Assembly (NCBI GenBank): GCA_963691815.1
Contig: OY829652.1
Span: 13,855,027-13,919,026 of the forward strand
Source: Echiichthys vipera
Lineage: Eukaryota; Chordata; Actinopteri; Perciformes; Trachinidae
Reading direction: 5' to 3'
Length of the DNA: 64,000 bases
In this document: piece after piece, positions 48,601 through 60,600 of the stretch
Numbering within the stretch: position 1 is the stretch's first letter
Layout of the letters: each line of letters starts with the position of its first letter
Made by a program: the position numbers and the translations under genes
The notes under the pieces: model-generated
Databases searched by the model: none
The model's input: the letters and a program-made list of their open reading frames with translations, nothing else
What the model was told of the DNA's origin: nothing

Positions 48601-51600
48601 TCTCGGCTTTACAGAGCTTTAAAGTGATTTTGAGCTCATTGTTTAGCTGTCTGTTCACCCTCACGCTCTCATAGCATTGACAGGGAGCCGTTTACTGTGG
48701 AAAAAACACTCGCCTGTCTTGCCCCAAACAGCAGATAGACACAGTTAGCGACTAGCTGGTGAACATAATGAAGCATTCAGCAGCTTAAAAGCCAGAGCTT
48801 GAAAGAGAGTGAATATTGGTGTTATTGACACATACTTGAATTAATATGATAAAGGATAATGTTGCTCCGTAACTGCTAGATGTTTAAATAAGCAATTGTG
48901 TGCTTACAAGTTTGCTGTATCGACTTAATAGGTGATGATATATAAGTGTTGTTTAGACTGTTGTTTGTGACCAGACAAATTACTATTCAGAGCTGAGCGT
49001 TATATGTCTTAAAACATATCTCAAGGGGATCTTTATTGCGTGGATTTGTGTGGCGTTTTCTCTGTTAAAACCACTGGTAGCACTATTAAGAGTCCTTTCA
49101 CAATTCTACTCAATAGATTTGTTCTAAAAATAATAGCATTCAAGACTAACCTCACAGCATTTTCACCATCTAGAAGTTTATGCGTGACACTTTACAACAC
49201 GGCGCCACAGATGAGGAAGTGAGTGTGAATGCTGTTGAGAAGTAGTGTCACTAGTGATCTTTGACCCTGCAGTAAATCCGAGCCTGTAATCGGTTCCCTG
49301 GTTAGAGTGAGATTTAATGGCAGCCTGGCCAACAAACTATAACATTAGAGGGAGGAAATCAAGGCACACAGACTCTTTGAAATTAAATTTAATAACACCT
49401 TGTCAGATATTTGTTTTCATTTTATTTGCCTTCTGGCAGGACACTTTAGGACACAGAATTATGTTAAAAGATGCAATGTCACAAGTGAAGTTATTATTGC
49501 ATTTGTTGCAGAAAAAAACTGCTGTAGTCTTTACTGCATTACTGTTAAATATTCTTTAAAATATCATAGCTCTAAAACTATCACTTTGCTATACAAGCAT
49601 ATTTATTTGAATATCTTACAGTGTAGTTGACTGAACTCTGCAGTTGAACCATGAAAAAAAAACACATTACGTGTTCATGTCACTTCCTTATTGCTCTGCT
49701 GCTCTTTTGAGCTCACACACACTAGCGTTTTGTTTAATCTGTTCACTCTGCTGAAACGTGCAACATGTGGGGTTTAGGTCAGTGTCACTGCTGGCTGTTT
49801 ACATAGTTATATACACTGTACGGTAGGATTACATGTCGGACTTGGTGGATTCTCAGTTTTTCACTTGATATCTTTGTTTTCTTATCAACAGAACAGAGGA
49901 AAAAATACTCCAACTCCAATTATATCATGCATGAGACGTCACAGTATCATGTTGAGGTAAGATCTGCTCTGTTTCTATAAAATAATTAAGTTGTTTGTTC
50001 ATGTTTTGACATTCTGTATTTAAAAACAGTTTTAGAATTAAAGCAAAATAAAGGTAAACATCGAAAGCTCAAGTGACAACTCTAAAAGGTTAGTGTGAGA
50101 TGCATTTTAACACACTTTGCCATTACTTATTATTAGTTTAAAAATCATTTTAGACACTTATAGATACTCATTTAAGTAAAATAAAGAGTTAATGTTTAGT
50201 AGTTTTTAAATTGGAAATTGCACTACGAGCGATCTTTGCACTGTCATTCTGTATTATTTCAATGTTTTATTTACTTTTCTTTAAAATTATTATCATTATT
50301 ATTATTAGAATTATATAATGGAAAGTCAATTTTAAAATACATATAAAAATGTGCAACTAGAATGGCAAATCTTGTTTTGGTGTAGTCATTTTAAATCCCT
50401 ACCAAGCATTACTTCTCCAGAGCTAATTTTTCTGTGGAGTCTTCCTCTCTCATTTTTCAGCGTTTGTCCAACAATGACAAAATACAAAAAAAGGCTTTAA
50501 AAAAGCAAAGAATCTCTCATACTTGAGGTCTATAAATTTACAGATTTATGATTTAAAAAAGGTCACTCGACCTAAATGACCTAAAATTACGTAAAGAACC
50601 CTAAATGTTATGGTGCATTGTTCTTTTGGCCAGAGATAAAAGCTGACGCAATCTCTTGATTACATCTCGTTTACGGGACCCTTTCATAATAAAGCAATCG
50701 GGCCTTTGATTGCAGCAGTGGAGACCTGATGGTGGGGAGAGACGTGATCTAGGTGAGGGTATAGTGTTGAACTCTGTCCCGTGACAGTGCAGATAGGATT
50801 TCTATAAATGCCTCCCCATTATCACACATGGGCAGGTAATCAAAGATAACTGCCACACATGCAAAGAGAGCTGTGGTAATATTGCCGTTTTGATAGTCCT
50901 ATCAGATCTCTCATATCTGTATGACCTGTATGTTCAATATGAAATTAGAGCCTGTTAGCTTAGCTTAGCATAAAGGCTGAAAACAGATGGCTTTGCTGAC
51001 TTAGTCAAAAGTTTACAAAACTGTAACGCAGTACATCTAAAGCTCAATAATTAATGCTTTGTATCATATATATTTTAAATTCAATGCAATTCAATTTTTC
51101 AAAAATAAAACTAAGTGTAAGAGCAACAAGTTGTGGTTTTGTGGGGATTTATGAGCAGGATCTTCACAGCTAAACAACAAAACAAAAGATATAATGTGTT
51201 AATTAGTGAACTTTTATGTAAGCTTTGGACAAAGCGAGGCTAGCTGTTTGCCACAGTTCCCAGTCATTATGCTAAGCTCAGCCAAGCTAATTGGCTGGTG
51301 TTGGTATCAGTTTTTTCATCTAACTTAATAAGAAAGTGAATATATATGTCGCTATTAAACTACTAAACTATTACTTAATACAGCCAGTTAACTAGATATT
51401 TGTGTATTTCAGATTACTTCTTTCTGAACAGGTATTGTTTTTAGTTTAGCTCACACTAGTTCATAGCCCCTTCACAGCCAAAAATCATATCCTTCATATA
51501 CAGAACCAACTAATTTTTTTCCCCTCTTCAGCATCTCTCCACGTTCATTATGGACAAGACAGAGTCCATTATCACAGTGGACGATGCCATCAAGAAACTG

Positions 51601-54600
51601 GTCTTTCTGGACTCAAAAGACAAGATCTGGACCCAGGAGATGCTCCTGCAGGTCACCGACAAGGCAGTCAGGCTGCTGGACTGTGACACCCAGGTACAGC
51701 TCCTCATCTGTCCACACACATGTAATAAACATCACATTTACTGTCGACAATTTGTGTTTGTGATCAACAGCATTTCAAACATTCAGGAAGCCTGCATTAG
51801 AGAGTGGGGGCAGGAAAGCCGTGAGCATTTATCCAGGCAGGGAGTGTATAATAGAAGAGCCTTTATGGGAATTGTTGAATCCAGTGTTTTTGGAGCTGAA
51901 AGTAAGGCTTGACCTAATGTGCATCGATGCTGACATGTCACTTTGTGACAGTGCAATACTAAACTGCTTAGGTGCATCTTTAAGTTACAATTCAATCAAA
52001 TAGTAATAATAATCAAAATAGCACATTTTTCACATGCGTCACCGTGTCTGACATAATTCTGACCCAGTCCATTCATACAATGCTTTATTTTAATTTTTAG
52101 ATTACGTTAGCATTAGCTTGTCCAAAGATAACAAAATTACACAACATTCTCGGTAAAACCACTCATTTTGGGAGCTTTTGTTATTGTTGGACAGAGCCAG
52201 GCTAGCTGTTTCCCCCTGTTTCCAGTCTTTGTGCTAAGCTAAGCTAAACGGCTGCTTGTGGTAGCTTCATCTTCTCATCTCTCATCACCTTTAGAAGACT
52301 ATTTGTAGCATTGTTTTATCATACTGAGAGCTTTGCCTACTCAGATAGTATCTTGCTCTTCCTCTGCCTCCACCTCTTCCCATCTAACCATTCCTCTGTT
52401 GTGCTCCTGCAGGAAGAGTTGGAGAACTTCCCTCTCCCCACCATCAACATGAGTCAGACGGTTCTGAATCAGACACGTTACCCCTCTGTGCTGCTGCTGG
52501 TGTGTCAGGACAACGAGCAGCACAAACCCGACATCCACTTTTTCCACTGTGACGAGGTGGAGGTGAGTCTCAGGGTGAACACTGCAGACTTGGCTCAGTT
52601 TGCGTCCTTTATTGTCCGTGCATGATTGGCTGGCTTTGTGTTTTGTGTCATTTGTAAATCCAAGCTGCTGTTGTTGGAGCTCCAGGTCAGATTTCAGTGC
52701 TGTTGGTGTCAGTGTGCTTGTGTGTATCCTTTACATTCTTTCTCTGCCTTGTCCTGCATTTCTCAAGGGAGAATCTATCCCTGAAATGACGCAACACTAA
52801 CTAACTGTTAAGACACTTTATAGTTCAGAATCACTAGTAGTAAGAAACTATTAAACATCATACTGGGCTCACACCACGGTGAATATTACAACCTTTGGAC
52901 TATCCCATATCTTTCACCTTTGTCTTCATTGGAAGAATATGAATGAAAGTTTCTTATCTATCAAAACTGACACCTTTGTAATTAAATCTGAAGAAAGAAA
53001 AAAAGGAAAGCTTGTTCAAAATCTTCTTTTTGTACAGAAGCCGTGAACAGTCCTGCTTTTGATTTTTTTTTTAATGCCGTTAACTCGAAAAACGTATTAA
53101 GTAGTAGTAGAGATCAGGAGTGCCATGCCGTCACACACTGCTGTCAAGCCAACCATCTTTCTGATCTTCGTGGTCAAATCAACTGATGCTACAACTGTAG
53201 TGTAGTACTGCCCAGATCGAGCTGACTGACTTCTGAATATCTCTAAATGGATGCAGTAACAACTGTCTGCCCTCAACTCAAATGCTACAGTTTTACAGCA
53301 GCCAGAGCTCTGAGCATAGCTGATCAAAGACACCGACTCAGACACCGACTCAGCTGCTGCAGTCGGTAAAAAGCAACAGAAAAACCTAGCCAGAATTTGA
53401 ATCAAAGGGAGACGTCTTCTTGCAGCTTTCCCTCACCCCTGAGCCAATATGCAGTGCTCTCTCTTCCCCCGGTCACGGGCTAGATTTTCTGGAGGTGGAG
53501 GAGGTTCAGAAGTCTAGTTTTCATTCAGAACAATTAAATTACAATATAATGAAAAATTATAATATAACAACAAAAATACACTGCCTTCCCCAGGTTTAAC
53601 GCTGGTACACTTGGTTGTGGACTTGAAATCCAACTGACAGAATATCACCAACAAAAAATAATCCGATTCTCACTATGCATGCCATTCCTACACACAGTAT
53701 CTAGTCTTATTTGCATTGACATATTAAACTGCAAACTTTCAGCATTCAGCTTACATGGCAATACTGCAATTTGACCTAGGCCCTAGATCGGTAACTATGG
53801 CTGCCAGCGACACTGCTGTCAGTTTTAAAACTGTACAAACTTGTTGAGTTTGACTCTGTGTCTTTCTTTACTCCCTTCAGGCTGAAATGGTTCATGCAGA
53901 TATCGACAGTGCCATTGGAGACAACAAGCATGGAAAGAAAATGAGACTTCAGACTCTGAAGTGAGAACAGTACTGCTGTTCTTGCAGTCAAATTGAAGGA
54001 GGCGACTCTGACCTCTAATTAGTAGCTAGCTAGCAAGATGTTATGTCATGTTATCTTCCTTCAGGGTGAACCAGGAGAAAATGAAGCGTCACAGAGAAAC
54101 CATACTCCCCCCCTCAGCCCCTAAGGGCCCCTCACCTGCTGCGAAGGGACGCGTGGAAGCCATGAACACACAGGGTGAGAAAACACATACGACACCTCGA
54201 CTCGAAAGACAGCCATTTTCACATGCAAAGCTGACATTTTATGAAACAGTTGCATTCACATAAGTTTTTTTTGTGTTTCTAGATCGACGAACCTCCGGAC
54301 AAAACAACACTGAGTCACATGAAAAGCTGGCTCAGCGCATTGAGAAGGACGTGGTGAGTGTTTTTATCCACACTGACACCTGTCATTGCATGACACAGCT
54401 CCCTTCACTGACTCTTAATGCTACACTATCATGCTAACCCTTGGATTTGTCTCCCTCAGCAAATCCTCAACTGTGCCCTGGATGACATAGAGATCTTTGT
54501 GGCGCGGCTGCAAAAGGCATCAGAGGCCTTTTCTCAGCTCAACCAGCGCAACAAGAGTAAGAAGAATAAGAAGAAAGGACCAGCAGGTCTGTCTCCCTTT

Positions 54601-57600
54601 CTTCTGATGTGGTGGCAAGAATGCAGTGACAATATGTTCATATTGCTCACAAACGTCGCCATGTTTGTGTCTTTTGGTGTCCTGTGGTCCAGGACTGTGA
54701 TGCATGTGTTTACTGATTACTTTTAAGTAATACAATACTCATTACTCAATAACTGAGGTAATAATATTAGTTCTTATTCACTCCCTTGAGTGCTGATCTA
54801 TTTCTGTCATGTTGGTGATTTTATTATTATCAGTGTGCTCCTCTGAATTAGTCTGAATTACAATGTTATTATGTTTTTGCTCAAATGACAAAATATTGGC
54901 AATACCAAAAGGAAGCAAAGTTTTGTACAATTTTGCATGGATGCATGAGATGCAGATTAGATAAGTCAAAACTAATTTAATCTTTACAGGGATTGAAATC
55001 AAAAGTGTCATCTAAAAGTGTAAAAGCAGCTGATTTCCTCTATTTATAACAAAGTAATATTACTGCTGAGTAATGTTTTACCACCCAACATGATGCTGTG
55101 TTTTTATTTTAACACACTTTGATCCCTGTGCAACGAGACATTCAGGTGCAAACACACATACAGCATGTGTAAAATCTAACACATGCTGTTTGTGTGTTTG
55201 CACCTGAATGTCTCACACATAATTTTGTAACATGTAACACAGATTTGTCCAGAGTTATCTCTGATACACAGACAAATGTATTCTCTATCCAGAGAATCAC
55301 TTTCTCAACTTTGGGGTCAGAATCCCATGTAGGGTCACATGTAATGTTTGCTATGTTTTTAAAATATATCTTTTATAAATATGAATTCATATTGAATCAG
55401 TTTCCCTGACATATCGTAACCTTGTAGTTTGAAACTTCCCTAAAAATACAATTTAAAAGAATACTAAACTCACATTCACGTTATATGACCCTGGTCTCTG
55501 GGGTTGTGAGAATATTGGGACCTCTTGCGTCACAAGTTGAGAAACCCTGATGTAGCACATTCTTTCTTCAGCTTTTACTCTCTGGTCAAGGTGAACTTGT
55601 CATCTGTAAAGCTGTTTATTAACTAAACATTATTTCACTGGAGACACATTTTGCTTTAGTAGAAATTTAAAAAACATCCCTTGAACCATGGCCAGAAAGT
55701 GAAACCTGTGTGCTGTCTGTAATATGTCTGTATGGAGGGCTGGTAACTCTGGAGTCTGTGTGTGGTCATTGTTGCTCTGGTTGTTTACAGAGGGCATGCT
55801 GACCCTGCGAGCCAAGCCTCCCTCTGAAGCAGAGTTCATTGATAGCCTGCAGAAACTGAAGCTGGCCCTCAACCTCTTGGTGAGATATCATAGCTCCTAA
55901 CCTCTCCTCGTTCATCACTTTCCTCAGTTGCCCTCTCTTTGTCACCTTCTCACTGTGTTTCTGTCATGATGCTCCCTGCAGGCCAAACTGAAGAAGCACA
56001 TACAGAATCCAAGTGCGTCTGAGCTGGTTCATTTCCTCTTCGGCCCTCTGGAGCTGGTAAGAGCTAGAAATCTGGTCATGTGGATGAGCAACCCGAACAT
56101 GTGCATTTCTGAATGTCAACAGTATGAATCCATGTCTCGCTAAACTACGCTCTCTGTGTCATTAGATATCCTCAATGTTGACTGAGCATCCGGGCATATC
56201 TTACAAAAATACCCTGGGCTTTTTCAAATGCACAGATTTAAATGGGTTTAGCGTTTGCATTGTTGCCAACAGACTCTTATTGTTTTTGTTTTTCCTGGCA
56301 CCACACCCACTGCTGCTCTGCTAAACTCTCACCAGACCAGAGTGGCATGGCTTTCGGCTCTGACTCAGGTGCTTACATAATGTTGCTTTCCCAAGCTGCA
56401 GTGTTCGGCCACACCTTCGATACTGCAGAGCTGTGATTAGGCTTTGCCAGTTGATATGGTGCCGTAACCTCTGGACACGTTGGATTTGCTTGATAAGGTT
56501 GAGATAAAACAGAAGCAGTAATATTCAAAGTGTGGCCCTGGTCTCAAGTCATCTCAACATGCAGCAGCTCCAGATACATGTGTAGGCTGTTGTAAGTTGT
56601 TTTAAAATGTAAATAAGATGCAGAGACGTGTGATGCAGTTAAAGGGTACATTTTATATTCAGGTTGTTTGTGTTGTTTATTGCTGCCTTCTGAAAGCAAT
56701 GAAGCATCTTTGGATTAAAATAGGGCCTCCCCAAGTTACCCCCCCCCCCCCCCTCTCTCCGCAAAAAGCCCAAAAATCCACGCAAAACAGCAAAATGTAT
56801 TTAATTTATTCACCGAATACTAGGACTGGATATCGAACCATATTCTTTTTTTTGAAGATTGGCCAAAATGTATCCAGAGAAGAGTGTGGTTTATTCATTA
56901 ACTCCTAACACAATTAATAAATTCCTGATTAAATAAAGAAATTAGGAAGCATTTTTATATAGTGTAGTAGTATGGTATAGTATTTTCTATAGTATAGGCA
57001 AAGTTCAAAATAGTAACTTTTTGGTATTGGTGCTATTTATATACAGAAAATATGTATCATTAATATCATTGTCATTGTAAACTTCTGAATGTGTCCAAAG
57101 GTGCTGCAGAGTTGTGGGAGTCCTGAATTGGTGCGTTCAGTAATCTCGCCTCACCTTTCCAAAGACACCGTCGACTTCCTGCGGGGACACCTCACCCCCA
57201 AAGAGATGACTCTCTTTGAGCTGCTGGGGGATGGATGGACTAAACCCAGGTACACAAATGGCTGCATTTATATAACACTTTTATACAAAGCACTTTACAC
57301 ACACATACACATTGACGGCAGTGAGCTACCGTGCAAGGTGCTGGTCCTCAAAGGTGACCTTTTGACCATCCTGTCCCATTTCCTGCAGAGCGGAGTGGCC
57401 CAGGGATCAGTGCGCTCCTCCTTATCACCCAAAGTTTCGTAATGGCTGGGAGCCGCCGGCGGACCTCTTCAGGACGGCACCATGGGAAACAGAGGGACCC
57501 ACGGGGCCACTGGGGTCTCCTACCAGCCCCGATTACAGAAAACACTCAACTGAGGATGTAAGGGATTAGTTTGTTAGCCACTGTCTGTGAATGTACTGAC

Positions 57601-60600
57601 CATTACAGGTCCCAACCCCTAAAACATGTGACTCTTTTTCAGTATTATGGAACTCATTCTTCAACTTCGTCAAATGGGTAAGTGATGAAGTCCTTCACAC
57701 ACTTCGCTGTGCACATGTTAAAAAAAACATTTGAAAGTGTGATTAGAGGATACCATGTGTCTCAACAGGTCTTATGATGGGATGCCCCCCACCCGCAAAT
57801 ATGCCAAAATTCGCTACCACTTTGTAGCGCGGAATGCCAACGAGCTGTCAGTGCTGCAGGACGAAATCCTCGAGGTAAAAACAAAGTCATGTTATCTTGC
57901 CCTTCATGTAGGGGATTGACACAGAGTTTTTCTGCATTTGAACCACATTCAGATGTACATTGTAGCGTGTAGCAGGGATGATGCAAACACTTTATAGCCT
58001 TCTGTGAAGATAAACATCTCATCTTTGCTCATTGTGATTGTGTTTGCTGTAAAAATGAACTAATGCCCAGTGCTAAAGCATGAAAAGTAACTTTGAGCAT
58101 CAAAGCGATTTTAGCTGCATGTGTGTGTGTTTGTGCATGTGTGTGTGTGTGTGTGTGAGTGTGACACTACCTTGAGTTTAATTACAGTTGTCAGTGCTGT
58201 GGAGTGAAATGTGAAATATGTCTTGCAGGTGATAGAGGATAACAAACAGTGGTGGAAACTGAGGAATCGCAGTGGTCAGGCCGGCTACGTCCCGTTTAAC
58301 ATCCTGGATGTTGTGAAGATCGAGGAGCCAGAAGCTGTCTTCAACCAGGTGACGTGCTGTAATGTACATGCAGTGCATTCACATTACATTGTTGATGAAC
58401 AGCCTTAAAATTCTGGTAGTGTCTGTCTGAGAGCTTAAAGGGGCAAAACACACTTTTTTCTGATTTCTGCATTTCTGAGCATATTTTGCAGCTATGTGGT
58501 ATTTTTTTAAGCATTCCCACAGGTAATGTTTCCAGCAGCTACATAGAAAAAATGTAGACTCTTAAGTTCTGCAGTACCAGTTTTTCTGCTTAAGTAGACT
58601 CAGAAGACTGCAATGCAGCCACAGGACCAGTTGTGTTTTGAATAGACTTTTCCCAGCTTTACCTTGTATATATGTGTCACTTTCAATTACTTTGCCTACA
58701 GTCATGATCATTATCTCAGCTTCACAAGGCATGGTGTAAAGGCATAATGACTTCTGGGAAATGTAGGCAATCACTAACTAAAATATGAGGTGATGAGACA
58801 GGTCAAGGTTTCTTTATCACTGTTTGTGGATACATTTGTTTTGCAGTTGGAAATTGTTGCATCCGGGTTAAAAGTACAAAAGATGATCAGGACACAAACA
58901 GATAACACAAATGCGACAAAGTGCAGAAGTTTGTAAGATTTTCCAGAGATAAGTAATCAGATGAGTAATAGCCTAGATAACAAACAATGTGTAGAATTGA
59001 CAAATCATCGTTCCATTATTTAACATTTTAATTCAATACAAAGTTTATCAGAGAAGAATGCACTGAACATCAAAGGAACTTTTACTTTTTGTACAAACTC
59101 ACTGCACTTGTTGTGATTACACATTGTGCAGCAATTTGTTCTCACCCTCACTCTAAACCCACATTCCTGCAGACACACACTGCACGCATTCCCCGTGCAT
59201 GCAGGTCCAACAACACTCTGCAGCAGGTGCTACATGCAACTACTGTTCCTGGTTTCAAATACTGTCCCACACATATTTTCTCTTTTGGCTTGGGGGCAAA
59301 AATGTATCAACCACCAGTGAGATGAAAGACAAACCTGTTTTTGAAATAATAGTCTCTCAGGAACTATGTTTGTGTCTGTGTCTGTGTGCAGCAGGGCTAC
59401 AGGACGTCACCTCCTGGTACTCTGAGTCATGGAGACAGCTTCAATAAGGGCAGACCCAAAGACAAAAGTGAGGGAACACAAAAAACAGATTTAGGAACTA
59501 CAGATATGTATTAGTTATTCAGTTCTGACGTCTGCTGCCTTCCTGTTTCTGTGCCGCAGTGATGGATGAGGTCAACAGTGAGCTATTGATGAAGATCACT
59601 GCTAACAAAAGCCAGCCATCCGCTAGGAAGTTCCGTGTGGAGAGATCATCCGGCAGCCAAGTACCGCTCAACTTTGAATCAAGCCCAGAGCAGGTGACCG
59701 CATGGCTCAGCGCAAAAGGTTTCACAAAACCGTAAGTCACCCATGATGTTCATTAATCCAGCAAATCAAAATACCTTCCCCCACCTGAAATGTAGTTTGA
59801 AAGCTGCAATGTATTTCTTCACCACTAATGTACTGCCAGTAGTGATCGAATTACACCGTGGCTTTCAGGGGTGAGAGGGCACTGTAGACGCATGCACATA
59901 CATGGCACTTTTTTTAACTTTTTTTTTTAAAGATTATTTTTTTGGCTGGAGCCGATCCCAGCTGACATCGGGCGTGAGGCGGGATACACCCTGGACAGGA
60001 CGCCAGTCTATCGCAGTGCATTTTAATTCATACACAGGATATTTAGAACAGGAGAACAAAGAAACAGAAACAATATTCACTGTTGCAATATCTTTTTTAA
60101 ATCGCTCTACACCTAGAAACAATGAAAATACCAACACAGTGGACAGGCAATGGTTTGCTTTACTTTAGCAGTGTTTAGAACGTACGTAACCCGTATGGAC
60201 ATGCACTTAAACACTACATGTTTCCACCACAAGTGGTACTCTTAAATGTACAGACATGCGCTGAGAAAGAGCTGAAAAAACTTTTCATTCCAATATAATT
60301 TTTCTTATGTTTAACGAACTGAACAGAACCAGACTGCTCAGTGGAAAGAAGGCTTTTGTTAAACAGACCTAGGCTGACATGACTATTATGAACATGGTCA
60401 CAGACTTTAATGTCGGTCTTATGGAAAACATAGCAAGATAACGTTCCACGTTGTCATTTATTTCCGTAACCAAAAAATGAAAGGAAAATGTGAATTTATA
60501 TAGAAAAACAGTGGCACCAAAAATTTATATTTTATAACTCCCCGTAAATTTCTCATATGAGGAATTCAGGGGAGTTAAGTTCCCTGTATTTTGAGTTTCT

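Larger units (their letters stand above)
44524..49891 (+). other. eps8l2 intron 2 (5.4 kb)
   Basis: Largest intron of the gene. It holds CA/GT tracts (45152-45222, 45594-45658), a possible alternative first exon at 46506-46518, a repeat-like stretch at about 46980-47480, and a family B repeat at 48600-48850. No other gene found. Confidence 0.7.
49892..53960 (+). other. eps8l2: eps8l2 exons 3-6: PTB domain
   Basis: Residues about 27-180: EQRKKYSNSNYIMHETSQYH, then HLSTFIMDKTESIITVDDAI, KDKIWTQEMLLQV, QTVLNQTRYPSVLLLVCQD and DIHFFHCDEVE. These are the conserved strands of the EPS8-family PTB domain. Confidence 0.93.
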
